Assembly: GCA_014379905.1 (NCBI GenBank)
Contig: JACMKX010000005.1
Coordinates: forward strand, 1-64,000
Source of the DNA: Ferruginibacter sp.
GTDB taxonomy: Bacteria > Bacteroidota > Bacteroidia > Chitinophagales > Chitinophagaceae
Direction of reading: 5' to 3'
DNA length: 64,000 nucleotides
Position 1 is the first letter of the stretch; every line of letters begins with the position of its first letter. Shown piece by piece: positions 17,069 to 28,695 of this stretch. The position numbers and the translations under genes are program-made. The notes beneath the pieces were generated by a model. The model did not search any database. It saw nothing but the letters and a program-made list of their open reading frames with translations, and was not told the DNA's origin.

Positions 17069-20000
17069 ATGTCTGCAACAAAAACAACCGCTGCAAAACG
17101 TATCAATTTCGGTAAAGTTGAACTAATAGCAGAGCAACCCGATTTACTCGGTATCCAGATCCAGTCGTTTAAAGATTTTTTCCAGTTAGAAACAACACCC
17201 GACAAACGTAACAATGAAGGGCTGTTCCGTGTATTTAAGGAAAACTTTCCTATTACAGATACACGCAACATTTTCGTACTGGAATTCTTAGACTATTTCG
17301 TTGATCCTCCACGCTACTCTCTGGATGAGTGTATTGAAAGAGGACTAACTTACGCTGTTCCCCTGAAAGCCAAGCTGCGCCTTAGCTGTAACGATGAGGA
17401 ACATGTGGATTTCCAGACAATCGTTCAGGACGTATTCTTAGGAAATATCCCTTACATGACACCACGTGGTACTTTTGTTATCAATGGTGCTGAAAGGGTG
17501 GTAGTTAGCCAGCTTCACCGTTCACCCGGTGTATTCTTTGGTCAGTCTGTTCACCCGAACGGAACCAAAATTTACTCCGCAAGGGTTATCCCTTTCAAAG
17601 GTGCCTGGATGGAGTTTGCAACAGATATCAATAACGTGATGTTTGCTTACATCGATCGTAAGAAAAAGTTTCCTGTAACTACTTTGTTGCGTTCAATCGG
17701 CTTCGAAACAGATAAAGACATACTGGAACTGTTTGGTATGGCTGATGAAGCAAAAGCAGATCGCAAAACTTTAGAAAAACACATCGGCAAACGCCTGGCT
17801 GCACGTGTACTGCGTACATGGGTAGAAGATTTTGTGGATGAAGATACCGGTGAAGTAGTATCTATCGAAAGAAACGAAGTGATCCTCGAAAGGGATACCG
17901 TTTTGGATGATAGCAACATTACCATGATCCTGGAAATGGAAGTTAAATCTGTTTTCATTCAAAAAGAAGAAGTAAGTGGTGATTATGCCATTATCTACAA
18001 TACATTAAATAAAGATACTTCTAACAGTGAACTGGAAGCGGTTCAGCACATCTACAAGCAACTGCGTGGTGCAGATGCCCCGGATGATGAAACTGCACGT
18101 GGTATCATTGATAAATTATTTTTCTCTGACAAGAGATATGACCTTGGTGAAGTTGGCCGTTACAAAATCAACCGCCGCCTTGGTTTAAACTTCCCTATTG
18201 AGAAGAAAGTATTAACCAAAGATGATATCATCGCCATCATTAAAACCCTGGTTCAGTTAACCAATGGTAAAAGTGAAGTAGATGATATTGATCACTTAAG
18301 CAACCGTCGTGTACGTACCGTGGGCGAACAGTTGTACGCACAGTTTGGTGTTGGTTTGGCCCGTATGGCCCGTACCATTCGTGAAAGAATGAACGTAAGA
18401 GACAACGAGGTATTTACCCCGGTAGATCTTATCAATGCCCGTACATTGTCTTCTGTTATCAACTCCTTCTTTGGTACGTCGCAGTTATCGCAGTTTTTGG
18501 ATCAAACCAATCCATTGTCTGAGATCACGCACAAACGTCGTATCTCAGCGCTCGGGCCCGGTGGTCTAAGTCGTGAGAGAGCTGGTTTTGAAGTTCGTGA
18601 TGTGCATTATTCTCACTACGGTCGTTTGTGTACTATTGAGACACCGGAAGGACCAAACATTGGTTTGATCTCTACGCTTTGCGTACATGCCAAGATCAAT
18701 GAAATGGGCTTTATCGAAACACCTTACCGTAAAGTAACAGACGGTAGAGTGGATATGAAAAAGATCACTTTCCTGAGTGCTGAAGAAGAAGATACCGCAA
18801 AAATTGCGCAGGCAAATATCGATATCGATGATAAAGGAAACTTTGTGGAAGACATGATCAAGTCACGTCAGACAGGTGATTTCCCTATCCTTGATAAAAG
18901 AGAAGTGGAATACATGGATGTGGCGCCCAACCAGATCGTTGGTTTGAGTGCTTCCCTTATTCCGTTCCTGGAGCATGATGATGCCAACCGTGCTTTGATG
19001 GGATCAAACATGCAACGCCAGGCTGTACCATTATTGCGCCCGGAAACACCGATCGTCGGTACCGGACTGGAAGGTAAAGCTGCCCGCGATGCACGGATTC
19101 AGATTCACGCAGATGGTGACGGTGTGGTTGAATACGTAGATGCAAATGAAATTCATGTTCGTTACAAAAGAAGCGAAAACCAGCAACTGGTAAGCTTCGA
19201 AGACGATCTGACGATTTATAAATTAACCAAGTTCGTTCGTACGAACCAGGAAACAACCATCAACTTACGTCCCGCAGTTATTAAAGGACAAAAAGTAGGC
19301 GAAGGCGATTTCTTAACCGAAGGCTATGCAACCAAAGGTGGAGAACTGGCACTGGGCCGTAACCTTAAAGTGGCCTTCATGCCATGGAAAGGGTACAACT
19401 TTGAGGATGCCATCGTAATTTCTGAAAAAGTTGTAAAAGATGATTGGTTCACTTCTATTCATATCAGTGAATTTGAAACAGAAGTTCGCGATACCAAATT
19501 GGGCGAAGAAGAATTGACGCCTGATATTCCGAACGTAAGTGAGGAAGCAACGAAAGACCTGGATCAAAATGGTATCATCCGTATTGGAGCAACCATTAAA
19601 GAAGGCGATATCATTATCGGTAAAATCACTCCAAAAGGCGAAAGCGATCCAACTCCTGAAGAGAAGTTGTTGCGTGCCATCTTTGGTGATAAAGCAGGTG
19701 ATGCAAAAGATGCTTCTTTAAAAGCGCCAAGTGGAACAGAAGGGGTGATCATTGATAAAAAATTATTCCAGAGAGCTAAGAAAGATAAGAATGCTAAAGT
19801 GAGAGAGAAAGCATTGCTGGAAAAAATTGAAAAAACACACGAACAGAACGAGATCATTTTGATGGAACAATTGCAGGTTAAACTGCAAACCCTGCTGAAA
19901 GACAGAACCAGCCAGGGTGTATCCAACAACTTTGGTGAAGTAATGATCGGCAAAGGAGCTAAGTTCAACCCGAAAAACCTGGCCAACATTGATTACGTAA

Positions 20001-20878
20001 ACGTAAATCCTTTAGGCTGGAGTGGTGATGCAAAAATTGATGATTTGATCAATACTTTGTTGCACAACTACAACATTAAATACAATGAGGAGTTGGGCCG
20101 CTACAAAAGGGAAAAATTCAACATCAGCATTGGTGATGAATTACCTGCAGGTGTGTTGAAACTGGCTAAAGTGTACATGGCTGTTAAGCGTAAACTGAAA
20201 GTGGGTGATAAAATGGCGGGTCGTCATGGTAACAAAGGTATTGTTGCCAAAATCGTTCGCCAGGAAGATATGCCGTTCCTGGAAGATGGAACACCGGTTG
20301 ATATTGTATTGAATCCATTGGGTGTACCTAGTCGTATGAACCTTGGACAGATATATGAAACTGTTCTTGGATGGGCCGGTGAAAAACTGGGGGTGAAATT
20401 CGCTACGCCAATCTTTGATGGTGCTTCTGTTGCGGAAATCGACGAGAACATCAACAATGCAGGCTTGCCTAAGTTTGGCCATACCTATTTATATGATGGT
20501 GAAACCGGTGATCGCTTCGATCAGAGAGCAACAGTGGGTATCATTTACATGATCAAACTGCATCACATGGTGGATGATAAAATGCACGCACGTTCTATCG
20601 GGCCATACTCTCTCATTACACAGCAACCGCTGGGTGGTAAAGCCCAGTTTGGTGGTCAGCGTTTTGGTGAGATGGAGGTTTGGGCACTGGAAGCATATGG
20701 TGCATCCAACATCCTGCAGGAATTGCTTACCCTTAAGTCGGATGATATCATTGGTAGGGCTAAAACATATGAAGCCATCGTTAAAGGTGACAACATACCA
20801 AGAGCCGGTATACCGGAATCATTCAATGTACTGGTGCATGAACTGAGAGGTTTGGGTCTTGACTTAAAATTTGATTAA
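17069..20878 (+). CDS. rpoB: DNA-directed RNA polymerase subunit beta
   Basis: This is the beta subunit of RNA polymerase. The frame opens at a TTG (17009), but the ATG at 17069 ([19 protein letters not shown]) matches the family start, giving 1,269 residues. The rifampicin region near residues 470-495 reads [15 protein letters not shown] and [13 protein letters not shown], the drug-sensitive wild type. The C-terminal [15 protein letters not shown] and [24 protein letters not shown] regions (here [19 protein letters not shown]) are intact. rpoC follows after a 124-base spacer that carries a repeat. Confidence 0.98.
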   Translation: MSATKTTAAKRINFGKVELIAEQPDLLGIQIQSFKDFFQLETTPDKRNNEGLFRVFKENFPITDTRNIFVLEFLDYFVDPPRYSLDECIERGLTYAVPLKAKLRLSCNDEEHVDFQTIVQDVFLGNIPYMTPRGTFVINGAERVVVSQLHRSPGVFFGQSVHPNGTKIYSARVIPFKGAWMEFATDINNVMFAYIDRKKKFPVTTLLRSIGFETDKDILELFGMADEAKADRKTLEKHIGKRLAARVLRTWVEDFVDEDTGEVVSIERNEVILERDTVLDDSNITMILEMEVKSVFIQKEEVSGDYAIIYNTLNKDTSNSELEAVQHIYKQLRGADAPDDETARGIIDKLFFSDKRYDLGEVGRYKINRRLGLNFPIEKKVLTKDDIIAIIKTLVQLTNGKSEVDDIDHLSNRRVRTVGEQLYAQFGVGLARMARTIRERMNVRDNEVFTPVDLINARTLSSVINSFFGTSQLSQFLDQTNPLSEITHKRRISALGPGGLSRERAGFEVRDVHYSHYGRLCTIETPEGPNIGLISTLCVHAKINEMGFIETPYRKVTDGRVDMKKITFLSAEEEDTAKIAQANIDIDDKGNFVEDMIKSRQTGDFPILDKREVEYMDVAPNQIVGLSASLIPFLEHDDANRALMGSNMQRQAVPLLRPETPIVGTGLEGKAARDARIQIHADGDGVVEYVDANEIHVRYKRSENQQLVSFEDDLTIYKLTKFVRTNQETTINLRPAVIKGQKVGEGDFLTEGYATKGGELALGRNLKVAFMPWKGYNFEDAIVISEKVVKDDWFTSIHISEFETEVRDTKLGEEELTPDIPNVSEEATKDLDQNGIIRIGATIKEGDIIIGKITPKGESDPTPEEKLLRAIFGDKAGDAKDASLKAPSGTEGVIIDKKLFQRAKKDKNAKVREKALLEKIEKTHEQNEIILMEQLQVKLQTLLKDRTSQGVSNNFGEVMIGKGAKFNPKNLANIDYVNVNPLGWSGDAKIDDLINTLLHNYNIKYNEELGRYKREKFNISIGDELPAGVLKLAKVYMAVKRKLKVGDKMAGRHGNKGIVAKIVRQEDMPFLEDGTPVDIVLNPLGVPSRMNLGQIYETVLGWAGEKLGVKFATPIFDGASVAEIDENINNAGLPKFGHTYLYDGETGDRFDQRATVGIIYMIKLHHMVDDKMHARSIGPYSLITQQPLGGKAQFGGQRFGEMEVWALEAYGASNILQELLTLKSDDIIGRAKTYEAIVKGDNIPRAGIPESFNVLVHELRGLGLDLKFD

Positions 20879-20879
20879 G

Positions 20880-20983
20880 CCTTTAAATCCCCCAAGGGGA
20901 CTTTGAGAAGGCTCTGCAAATTTGAACAAACTATAAATAACACGGACTCCAAAGTCCCCTCCCTGGAGGGGATTTAGGAGGCC
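20880..20983 (+). repeat. REP-like long hairpin between rpoB and rpoC
   Basis: The left arm CTTTAAATCCCCCAAGGGGACTTT (20881-20904) is complementary, with small gaps, to the right arm AAAGTCCCCTCCCTGGAGGGGATTTA (20951-20976). Each arm also folds on itself (CCCC/GGGG). The word TCCCCT...GGGGATTT recurs in reverse orientation at 42437-42460. The family resembles intergenic repeats common in Bacteroidota. Confidence 0.75.
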
Positions 20984-21002
20984 TTAATAATAAAATATAA
21001 AT

Positions 21003-24000
21003 ATGGCATTCAAAAAAGAAAATCGTCCAAGGTCGTCTTTTTCACAAATCACCATTGGTTTGGCTTCGCCTGATAATATCCTGGAAAGGAGTTATGGTGA
21101 AGTATTAAAGCCGGAAACAATTAACTACCGTACTTACAAACCTGAAAGAGATGGTTTGTTTTGCGAAAGGATTTTTGGCCCGGTAAAAGATTATGAGTGC
21201 GCCTGTGGAAAATACAAACGTATCCGTTACAAGGGTATCGTTTGCGATCGTTGCGGTGTAGAAGTTACAGAAAAGAAAGTACGTCGGGAGCGCATGGGCC
21301 ACATTAAACTGGTAGTACCCGTTGTTCATATCTGGTACTTTAAATCATTGCCAAATAAAATTGGTTACCTGTTGGGGATGAGCTCTAAAAAATTAGAGAC
21401 CATCGTTTACTACGAACGTTTCGTGGTGATCAACTCCGGTATCCGTGCAGATAAAGGTCAGAACTACGGTGATCTTTTAACAGAAGAAGAATACCTGGAT
21501 ATACTGGACACTTTACCAAAAGAGAACCAAATGCTTCCTGATGAAGATCCGGAAAAATTTGTGGCTAAAATGGGTGCAGAAGCTGTTCATGCTATGTTGG
21601 GTAAACTTGACCTTGACCAATTGAGTTTTGATCTTCGTCATGCAGCAGCCAACGAAACATCTCAGCAACGTAAAGCAGACGCCTTAAAGCGTTTGAGCGT
21701 TGTAGAAAGTTTCCGTGATGCAAATACACGTATCAACAACCGTCCTGAATGGATGGTGATGCAATACATTCCTGTAATTCCACCAGAGCTGCGTCCGTTG
21801 GTTCCATTGGATGGTGGTCGTTTCGCTTCTTCTGATCTGAATGATTTGTATCGTCGGGTGATTATCCGTAATAACCGTCTGAAAAGATTATTGGAAATTA
21901 AAGCACCTGAAGTGATCCTTCGTAATGAAAAAAGGATGCTGCAGGAAGCCATTGATTCACTGTTTGATAACAGCCGTAAATCCAATGCTGTAAAAGCAGA
22001 AGGTGGACGTGCATTGAAATCTTTGAGCGATGTACTGAAAGGTAAACAAGGTCGTTTCCGTCAGAACTTGCTTGGTAAACGTGTCGATTATTCGGGTCGT
22101 TCGGTTATCGTGGTAGGTCCTGAATTAAAAATGCATGAGTGCGGTTTGCCAAAAGATATGGCGGCAGAACTGTTCAAACCATTTATTATCCGCAAACTGA
22201 TTGAAAGAGGTATCGTTAAAACGGTGAAGTCTGCCCGTAAACTGGTAGATAAAAAAGAAGCGATCATCTGGGATATCTTAGAGAATATTTTGAAAGGTCA
22301 CCCGGTTATGTTGAACAGGGCCCCAACCCTTCACAGGTTGTCAATACAGGCCTTCCAGCCAAAATTGATCGAGGGTAAAGCGATCCAGTTGCATCCGTTG
22401 GTAACTACGGCCTTCAACGCCGATTTCGATGGTGATCAGATGGCTGTTCACGTTCCTTTGAGCAACGCTGCTGTTTTGGAAGCCCAGTTATTGATGCTTT
22501 CTTCTCACAACATTTTGAACCCTCAGAATGGTACGCCTATCACCCTTCCTTCCCAGGACATGGTGCTTGGTTTATATTACATTACCAAGGGTAAAAAATC
22601 AACTCCGGAAGAAAAAGTAAAAGGCGAAGGCAAATCATTTTATTCCGCAGAAGAAGTGATCATTGCCTACAATGAAAAGATCATTGATCTTCATGCCAAT
22701 ATTAAAGTAAGAGCTAACTGGCGTAACAACGACGGCTCGCTTACCTATAAATTAATTGATACTACAGTTGGTCGTGTATTGTTCAACCAGCACGTTCCAA
22801 AAGAAGTAGGTTTTATCAACGCATTGCTGACTAAAAAGAACCTGCGTGAAATTATCGGTGATATTATTAAATGGACAAGCGTTCCTATCACTGCAAGATT
22901 TTTGGATGATATTAAAACCCTTGGATACCGCATGGCATTCCGTGGTGGTTTGTCGTTCAACATTAATGACCTGATCATTCCTGCCATTAAGGATGAACTG
23001 GTTGCGGATGCACAAGGCGAGGTTTCGGAAGTGATGGATAGTTATAACATGGGTTTAATTACCAATAACGAGCGTTACAACCAGATCATTGATATATGGA
23101 GCCGGGTAGATACCAAGGTTACAGAAACATTGATCCGTGACCTGGCAGCAGATAAACAAGGGTTCAACTCTGTTTACATGATGCTTGATTCCGGTGCCCG
23201 TGGTAGTAAACAACAGATTAAACAGTTGGGTGGTATGAGAGGCTTGATGGCTAAACCCCGTAAGAGTGGGTCATCAGGATCTGAGATAATTGAAAACCCG
23301 ATCCTGGCAAACTTTAAAGACGGCTTAAGTGTATTGGAGTACTTTATCTCTACGCATGGTGCCCGTAAAGGTTTGGCGGATACGGCCCTGAAAACTGCAG
23401 ATGCCGGTTACTTAACACGTAGGCTGGTGGATGTGGCACAGGATGTTGTTATCAATGATGAAGATTGCGGAACCCTACGTGGTATTGCAACTTCAGCATT
23501 AAAAGACAATGAAGATATTATTGAACCATTGAGCGACAGGATTGAAGGCCGTACTTCACTGCACGATGTATTTCATCCGGTAACCGAAGAGTTGATCATT
23601 ACCGCAGGTAAAGAGATCAGTTCTGAAGACGCTAAACTGATAGATGAAAGTGGTATTGAAACTGTGGAGATCCGTTCTGTATTAACCTGCGAAAGCAAAC
23701 GTGGTGTGTGTGTTAGGTGTTATGGTAAAAACCTGGCATCTGGTATCCTTGCACAGCGTGGTGATGCGGTTGGTATTATTGCAGCACAATCAATCGGTGA
23801 GCCTGGTACACAGTTAACGTTACGTACTTTCCACGTGGGTGGTGTGGCTGGTTCTTCTACTGTTGAATCAAGTTTGTACGCCAAGTTTGATGGTACTTTA
23901 CAATTTGATGGTTTACGTACCGTGCATACAGAAGATGCTGTAGGTAAAAAGATAAATGTAGTTATCGGTCGTACCGGTGAGATCAGGAACATCGATGTTA

Positions 24001-25295
24001 AATCTGATCGTTTACTAAACAGTGCACACATTCCTTATGGTTCTGTGCTGAATGTAAAAGATGGCCAGAAAGTAAGCAAAGGTGATGTGATCTGTACATG
24101 GGATCCGTTCAACAACGTTATCGTAGCAGAACAAAACGGTAAGATCCATTTTGAAAGTGTGTTGGAAGGTATCACTTATCGTGATGAAGCGGATGAGCAA
24201 ACTGGTCACCGTGAAAAAGTGGTTATCGAAACAAAAGATAAAAACAAATTGCCTGCTATTATGGTAGAAGGCAAGGAGAAAAAAGCTTATAACTTACCGG
24301 TAGGTTCACACATTGTTGTTGAAGAAGGGGATGATGTAAGAAGTGGCCAGGTGTTGGTTAAAATTCCAAGGGTATTAAGCAAACTGAAGGATATTACGGG
24401 TGGTCTGCCTCGTGTAACAGAATTGTTTGAGGCACGTAACCCAAGTAACCCTGCGGTTGTTTGTGAAATTGATGGTGTGGTTGCTTTTGGAGTTATTAAG
24501 CGTGGTAACAGGGAGATCATTGTAGAAGCTAAAGACGGAGTTGTACGCAAATACCTGGTTCCTTTGAGCCGCCAGATCCTGGTTCAGGATGGTGATTTTG
24601 TGAAAGCCGGTGCAGCGTTAAGTGATGGGCAAACAGCTCCTGCAGATATTCTTTCAATTAAAGGTCCGTTTGCAGTACAGGAGTACGTAGTAAATGAGAT
24701 CCAGGAAGTGTATCGCTTACAGGGTGTGCGTATCAATGATAAACACATTGAAGTAATTGTTCGCCAGATGATGCGTAAAGTAACCATTGAGGATGCAGGT
24801 GATACCAAATTCCTTGAAGGAGATACTGAAGACAGGATGGACTTTAACCTGGAGAACGATTTTATCTATGATAAGAAAGTTGTTACAGAACATGGAGAAA
24901 GTTCTAAACTTCGCACAGGTCAGATCGTTACATTGCGTGAAGTGAGAGAAGAAAACTCTATCCTGCGTCGTACAGATAAAAAACTGGTAGAATTCCGTGA
25001 CGCAAGTCCTGCAACATCTTCACCGTTATTGCTGGGTATTACAAAAGCATCATTGGGTACACAAAGCTGGATCAGTGCTGCATCGTTCCAGGAAACAACC
25101 AAGGTATTGAGTTCTGCCGCCATACAGGGTAAAACAGATCCAATGCTTGGCCTGAAAGAAAATGTGATCACAGGTCATCATATCCCTGCAGGTACCGGTT
25201 TGCGTGAGTTCGACAACATGATCGTTGGTAGCAAGGAAGAATATGAATTGCTGATGACGACTAAGGAAGCGATGAGCTTTGATGAAGAAGAGTAA
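21003..25295 (+). CDS. rpoC: DNA-directed RNA polymerase subunit beta'
   Basis: This is the beta' subunit with the catalytic Mg site. The protein has 1,430 residues, typical for Bacteroidota. The N-terminal zinc site is Cys66, Cys68, Cys81 and Cys84. The catalytic motif NADFDGDQM lies near 471-479. A second zinc site [11 protein letters not shown] and the trigger-loop region ([16 protein letters not shown]) are present, and the C-terminus includes [19 protein letters not shown]. It ends before a terminator. Confidence 0.98.
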   Translation: MAFKKENRPRSSFSQITIGLASPDNILERSYGEVLKPETINYRTYKPERDGLFCERIFGPVKDYECACGKYKRIRYKGIVCDRCGVEVTEKKVRRERMGHIKLVVPVVHIWYFKSLPNKIGYLLGMSSKKLETIVYYERFVVINSGIRADKGQNYGDLLTEEEYLDILDTLPKENQMLPDEDPEKFVAKMGAEAVHAMLGKLDLDQLSFDLRHAAANETSQQRKADALKRLSVVESFRDANTRINNRPEWMVMQYIPVIPPELRPLVPLDGGRFASSDLNDLYRRVIIRNNRLKRLLEIKAPEVILRNEKRMLQEAIDSLFDNSRKSNAVKAEGGRALKSLSDVLKGKQGRFRQNLLGKRVDYSGRSVIVVGPELKMHECGLPKDMAAELFKPFIIRKLIERGIVKTVKSARKLVDKKEAIIWDILENILKGHPVMLNRAPTLHRLSIQAFQPKLIEGKAIQLHPLVTTAFNADFDGDQMAVHVPLSNAAVLEAQLLMLSSHNILNPQNGTPITLPSQDMVLGLYYITKGKKSTPEEKVKGEGKSFYSAEEVIIAYNEKIIDLHANIKVRANWRNNDGSLTYKLIDTTVGRVLFNQHVPKEVGFINALLTKKNLREIIGDIIKWTSVPITARFLDDIKTLGYRMAFRGGLSFNINDLIIPAIKDELVADAQGEVSEVMDSYNMGLITNNERYNQIIDIWSRVDTKVTETLIRDLAADKQGFNSVYMMLDSGARGSKQQIKQLGGMRGLMAKPRKSGSSGSEIIENPILANFKDGLSVLEYFISTHGARKGLADTALKTADAGYLTRRLVDVAQDVVINDEDCGTLRGIATSALKDNEDIIEPLSDRIEGRTSLHDVFHPVTEELIITAGKEISSEDAKLIDESGIETVEIRSVLTCESKRGVCVRCYGKNLASGILAQRGDAVGIIAAQSIGEPGTQLTLRTFHVGGVAGSSTVESSLYAKFDGTLQFDGLRTVHTEDAVGKKINVVIGRTGEIRNIDVKSDRLLNSAHIPYGSVLNVKDGQKVSKGDVICTWDPFNNVIVAEQNGKIHFESVLEGITYRDEADEQTGHREKVVIETKDKNKLPAIMVEGKEKKAYNLPVGSHIVVEEGDDVRSGQVLVKIPRVLSKLKDITGGLPRVTELFEARNPSNPAVVCEIDGVVAFGVIKRGNREIIVEAKDGVVRKYLVPLSRQILVQDGDFVKAGAALSDGQTAPADILSIKGPFAVQEYVVNEIQEVYRLQGVRINDKHIEVIVRQMMRKVTIEDAGDTKFLEGDTEDRMDFNLENDFIYDKKVVTEHGESSKLRTGQIVTLREVREENSILRRTDKKLVEFRDASPATSSPLLLGITKASLGTQSWISAASFQETTKVLSSAAIQGKTDPMLGLKENVITGHHIPAGTGLREFDNMIVGSKEEYELLMTTKEAMSFDEEE

Positions 25296-25336
25296 ATACG
25301 AATTTTTCGAATTACACTAATTGCACGAATTTAAAT

Positions 25337-25369
25337 AAAAGGAGCAAAATGAAAATCTTGCTCCTTTTT
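25337..25369 (+). terminator. Intrinsic terminator after rpoC
   Basis: AAAAGGAGCAA (25337-25347) pairs with TTGCTCCTTTT (25358-25368), an 11-base-pair stem with a 10-base loop and a T-run. A closely similar GGAGCAA hairpin closes the next gene at 26610. Confidence 0.9.
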
Positions 25370-25405
25370 ATTTTCAGTTATGAATGAATGTAAAATAACT
25401 GGACC

Positions 25406-25413
25406 TAATTTTG
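25406..25413 (+). promoter_or_regulatory. Putative -7 box (TAATTTTG) of the BamA-like gene
   Basis: This is an exact TAnnTTTG match 19 bases before the ATG at 25432. No clear -33 TTTG was seen. The position fits a short leader. Confidence 0.4.
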
Positions 25414-25431
25414 TAGTGCATCTGTAACATC

Positions 25432-26607
25432 ATGTACAAAAAAATAATTTTAATAATAGCTGTTTGTTTTTGCAGCAGGGCTTTGCAGGCACAGGCGGAC
25501 TCTGTTGCGCTAAAGGCAGATACCATACCTCCAAAGAAAAGTTTTGTAAAAAGACTGGTCAGCAAAACGTTCAACAATTATTTTAATGATACTGCCGATC
25601 CTGAAAAACCTAAGTTTTTAATTTATCCAACCATTGCCTATTCGCCGGAAACAAGTTGGGAAATCGGTGCTTCGGCCCTCTATCTTTTTTATGCAAACCG
25701 GGATACCTTAAACCGGCTGAGCGAAGTTCAATCTTTTACTTTTTACACTTTACAACAACAATATGGTGTATGGCTCGATCATTTTATTTATACCAATAAA
25801 GAAAAATGGTTCTTCCTGGGTAGAATGCGTTTGCAGCGTTTCCCATTATCGTATTTTGGCATAGGACCCAACTCTTTAAAGGAAGATAAAATAACGGTGA
25901 ACTCAGATTACATCCTCATAAGAGAAAGGGTGTTGCGGAAGATAGCACCAAATCTTTTTACAGGAATTGAAATAGATTTTCAAAAAATATACAATATAAA
26001 CCTTGATAAGGGGAACAGTCCCTTACCCGATCCAAAGGGTAGTGATGGTACCCAAAATTTTGGATTGGGTACCGGGCTGGTGTACGATGACAGGCACAAT
26101 GCACTCAATGTGCGTAAAGGCCATTTTGGAGAAATTGCTTTTATGAATTATTCGCCCGATCTGGGGAGTGATTACAAATTCAATTCCCTGAACGTTGATG
26201 GGCGCTTGTACAGGACTGTAAAAAAGAACCAGGTTTTTGCAGCGCAGGTTTTTGGCCAGTTTGTTTCGGGCGATATTCCTTTTAATCAATTGGCATTGCT
26301 GGGCAGTGAAGGCTTGATGCGGGGTTATTATTATGGCCGCTACCGTGATAAAAATTATATAGCTGCCCAGGCAGAATATCGTTTTCTCCCATTTCCATTT
26401 AGTAAAAGAATTGGAGCGGCGGCCTTTGTATCCGCAGGTTCGGTAGCGCCCGCAATAAGAGATTTTTCCGCTAAAAATATCCTTCCTTCAGCAGGGATTG
26501 GCCTGCGTTACCTTGTATTTCCTAAAAAAGATATTTTCCTCCGGTTTGATGTTGGCTTTACCAAAGAGGGGCCGGCTTTTTATATTTACACCGGCGAAGC
26601 GTTTTAA
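25432..26607 (+). CDS. BamA/TamA-type outer membrane barrel without POTRA domains
   Basis: This 391-residue protein has a signal peptide (MYKKIILIIAVCFCSRALQAQ) followed almost at once by an Omp85-type barrel (bacterial surface antigen family). The diagnostic loop-6 region is visible as LLGSEGLMRGYYYGRYRDKN near 285-304, where the family has an (V/I)RG(F/Y) motif. There is no room for POTRA domains, so it is a short, patatin-barrel-like or orphan Omp85 rather than BamA itself. Its partner is unknown. It is monocistronic, with a -7 box before and a hairpin after. Confidence 0.8.
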   Translation: MYKKIILIIAVCFCSRALQAQADSVALKADTIPPKKSFVKRLVSKTFNNYFNDTADPEKPKFLIYPTIAYSPETSWEIGASALYLFYANRDTLNRLSEVQSFTFYTLQQQYGVWLDHFIYTNKEKWFFLGRMRLQRFPLSYFGIGPNSLKEDKITVNSDYILIRERVLRKIAPNLFTGIEIDFQKIYNINLDKGNSPLPDPKGSDGTQNFGLGTGLVYDDRHNALNVRKGHFGEIAFMNYSPDLGSDYKFNSLNVDGRLYRTVKKNQVFAAQVFGQFVSGDIPFNQLALLGSEGLMRGYYYGRYRDKNYIAAQAEYRFLPFPFSKRIGAAAFVSAGSVAPAIRDFSAKNILPSAGIGLRYLVFPKKDIFLRFDVGFTKEGPAFYIYTGEAF

Positions 26608-26609
26608 TA

Positions 26610-26638
26610 TAAAGGAGCAATTCATCATTGCTCCTTTA
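26610..26638. terminator. Terminator between convergent genes
   Basis: TAAAGGAGCAAT and ATTGCTCCTTTA form a perfect 12-base-pair stem around a TCATC loop. It can serve both the barrel gene and the minus-strand PepSY-like gene. Confidence 0.85.
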
Positions 26639-26643
26639 TTTTA

Positions 26644-27090
26644 TTAAAGTGTTATTGCATCTCTCAGCAACTTCCCTGTTGTATCAAAATATAAATATTT
26701 TTTTTCTACATCATTTTTCTCTGCTCTGATACGGTATTGTGTTACATCGGCAGGCAGGTATATAATCTTAGTATCTGTAATTTCCCTGTCGGCATACTTG
26801 CTTTTCTTAAATCCATCCTGTACTTCAGCAGGCAATTTTTCAAAAGAAGTATTTTGATAGGTATTTTTCCAGGTACCCTTGTTGCTGTACTCTGCATTCA
26901 TTTTTTCACTATTTAATGTAAATCTTACATTTACATTAACCACATCATTATCCCAGTCAACATCCTGCGCAGCAGGGTATTGTTTTGCAAAATTATCTTT
27001 GGCAGATTGGGGAACACCTGTTACCTGGCTGTAACTAAACTGGAATAGAAAGGCCAACAAAACGGTGAGCGAAAAACGTATTGATTTCAT
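26644..27090 (-). CDS. PepSY-like domain exported protein
   Basis: This 148-residue protein has a signal peptide (KSIRFSLTVLLAFLFQFSYSQ). The mature part resembles the PepSY-like family of Bacteroidota: VPQSAKDNFAKQYPAAQDVDWDND early, then LNSEKMNAEYSNKGTWKNTY, and a C-terminal strand that ends KYLYFDTTGKLL. These proteins are periplasmic and of unknown role; some resemble beta-lactamase inhibitor folds. It is monocistronic and faces carbonic anhydrase upstream on the same strand, 123 bases away. Confidence 0.75.
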   Translation of the reverse strand: MKSIRFSLTVLLAFLFQFSYSQVTGVPQSAKDNFAKQYPAAQDVDWDNDVVNVNVRFTLNSEKMNAEYSNKGTWKNTYQNTSFEKLPAEVQDGFKKSKYADREITDTKIIYLPADVTQYRIRAEKNDVEKKYLYFDTTGKLLRDAITL

Positions 27091-27213
27091 ATCTGTATAT
27101 TTTAGGTTAACATGAACCCTTATACCCTAAAAAATAGTGCCAGATTAAGTTGTTACGGGATGCGTAAGGATAATTGTGCGGACGACTTTAACATGTTCAA
27201 TTTTTCTTTAGCG

Positions 27214-27843
27214 TTATTCTCCGAGGTCATATATTTCCATAATGTCTTTTAACAAATGGTCAACATCAAGGTGTAGGTCAATCAGCCTTCCTGTTCTAAT
27301 GTCAAATACCCACCCATGCACCTGCAAGCCCCTGTGCTTTATTGCATCCTGTACTGCTGCAGTTTTTAACAGGTTGATACATTGTTCCTGCACATTCAGT
27401 TCTATGAGGCGGTTATAGCGGTCATTTTCTTCTGCAATGGCATTGAGTTCTGTTTTATGCAGGCGGTAAACATCCCTTATATTCCTTAGCCATGGATTTG
27501 GTATACCCAGGTCCTGGGGTTGCATGGCAGCTTTTACACCGCCGCAAAAATAGTGGCCACATACTACCACGTGATTCACTTTTAAATGCCGTACTGCATA
27601 GTTGAGTACCGACATCATATTCAGGTCAATACTCACCACCATATTGGCAATATTGCGGTGAATAAATGCTTCACCCGGCTCCACACCCATTAATTCTTCC
27701 GAGGTAACACGACTGTCGGAACAGCCAATGTAAAGTATGTCCGGGCTTTGGCCCTTGCTTAAATTTTCAAAGTAGCAAGGGTCTTTTTCCAGTTTTGAAG
27801 TGATCCATTTTTCGTTATTGGCAAATACTTTGTCAAGATTCAT
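27214..27843 (-). CDS. can: Beta-class carbonic anhydrase
   Basis: This enzyme interconverts CO2 and bicarbonate in the cytoplasm and supplies bicarbonate to carboxylases such as acetyl-CoA carboxylase. The protein has 209 residues, the normal length. The zinc ligands Cys41, His97 and Cys100 and the catalytic dyad Asp43-Arg45 (CSDSR) are present, with the HxxC motif in VCGHYFCGGVK. The gene is divergent from the Skp-like gene, with a 155-base spacer. Confidence 0.95.
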   Translation of the reverse strand: MNLDKVFANNEKWITSKLEKDPCYFENLSKGQSPDILYIGCSDSRVTSEELMGVEPGEAFIHRNIANMVVSIDLNMMSVLNYAVRHLKVNHVVVCGHYFCGGVKAAMQPQDLGIPNPWLRNIRDVYRLHKTELNAIAEENDRYNRLIELNVQEQCINLLKTAAVQDAIKHRGLQVHGWVFDIRTGRLIDLHLDVDHLLKDIMEIYDLGE

Positions 27844-27953
27844 ATAGTGAGTTTTTGTTCTACAAATTAATGAAATTAACGGATACCGGATGCTGCAAAC
27901 TTGATTCCGGATGCTGGTTACTCGTTAACCCTTTCTAAAAATTAATACAGCCT

Positions 27954-27983
27954 TTTGCAGGTTAAAACAAAGAGCTTATCTTG
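27954..27983 (+). promoter_or_regulatory. Promoter of the Skp-like gene
   Basis: TTTG at 27954-27957 is followed after 19 bases by TATCTTG at 27977, one base short of the full -7 consensus. It would start transcription near 27990, which excludes the upstream TTG at 27981 as a start codon. Confidence 0.5.
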
Positions 27984-27998
27984 CCAGCCATCAAAAAA

Positions 27999-28610
27999 AT
28001 GGACATGAAGCATTTTTCTACAATTTTAAATGTGGTTTTATTGGCTGCTGTAGGGTTTCTCTATTATTATGTTTTTGCCGGAAAAAAATCTGCTACGCCG
28101 GTGGTTAAAACACTGGTAGGTTCAAATTCGGTGTCGCAGGCAGGAAATGCACCCATTGCTTATGTAGAGCTGGATTCTTTAAATGAAAAAATTGTATTTA
28201 TTAAAGAAAGAAGAAAAGAACTGGAAGGCGAACAAAGGGCTATTGAAACAGAATGGCAATCGGCAATGCGTGGGCTGGAAGCGCAAAAAAATGAATTTGT
28301 AAAAAAGGGCAACGCCATCACCCAACAAATGGCCGAAGAATTCCAGGCAAAATTTTACCAGCAACAACAAAATATAGAAGAAAAAAAACAGAACCAGACA
28401 CAAAAGCTAACGGAGAAAAGTTACAAGGCTATGGACAATATCCAAAAGCAACTGAAGGAATTTTTAGCTGATTACAACAAGGATAAAAAATACCTGTACA
28501 TTCTTACTTCCGGTACAGGACTTGAATACATGATCTACAAAGATTCCTCTCTTAATATTACAGCTGATGTAATTGAAGGGATGAATGCCAAATTGAAAAA
28601 AGTAAACTAA
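27999..28610 (+). CDS. OmpH/Skp-family periplasmic chaperone
   Basis: Skp-like chaperones carry unfolded outer membrane proteins across the periplasm to the BAM machine. With the ATG at 27999 (MDMKHFSTILNVVLLAAVGF; an alternative ATG is at 28005) the protein has 203 residues. It has one N-terminal hydrophobic anchor, the typical IAYVELDSLNEK strand near 53, a long charged coiled coil (about 65-150), and the closing strand YLYILTSGTGLEYMIYKD with DVIEGMNAKLKK. It is retained by a membrane anchor rather than having a clear cleavage site. It is followed by a terminator. Confidence 0.87.
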   Translation: MDMKHFSTILNVVLLAAVGFLYYYVFAGKKSATPVVKTLVGSNSVSQAGNAPIAYVELDSLNEKIVFIKERRKELEGEQRAIETEWQSAMRGLEAQKNEFVKKGNAITQQMAEEFQAKFYQQQQNIEEKKQNQTQKLTEKSYKAMDNIQKQLKEFLADYNKDKKYLYILTSGTGLEYMIYKDSSLNITADVIEGMNAKLKKVN

Positions 28611-28636
28611 GAATACTAAAAGATTTAATTATCTTG

Positions 28637-28667
28637 AATCCCGGTCAGTTCACTGGCCGGGATTTTT
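28637..28667 (+). terminator. Intrinsic terminator after the Skp-like gene
   Basis: AATCCCGGTCAG pairs with CTGGCCGGGATT (12 base pairs, one G-T) around a TTCA loop, followed by a T-run. It lies 27 bases after the stop. Confidence 0.9.
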
Positions 28668-28695
28668 ATTTTAAATCATTACCAAACTACTGAAC

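Noticed and set aside
27870..27925. Repeated CCGGATGCTG words, also loosely seen at 53098-53150
   Set aside because: The matches are short and degenerate. They may be traces of another intergenic repeat, but I could not align them well enough to call a feature.
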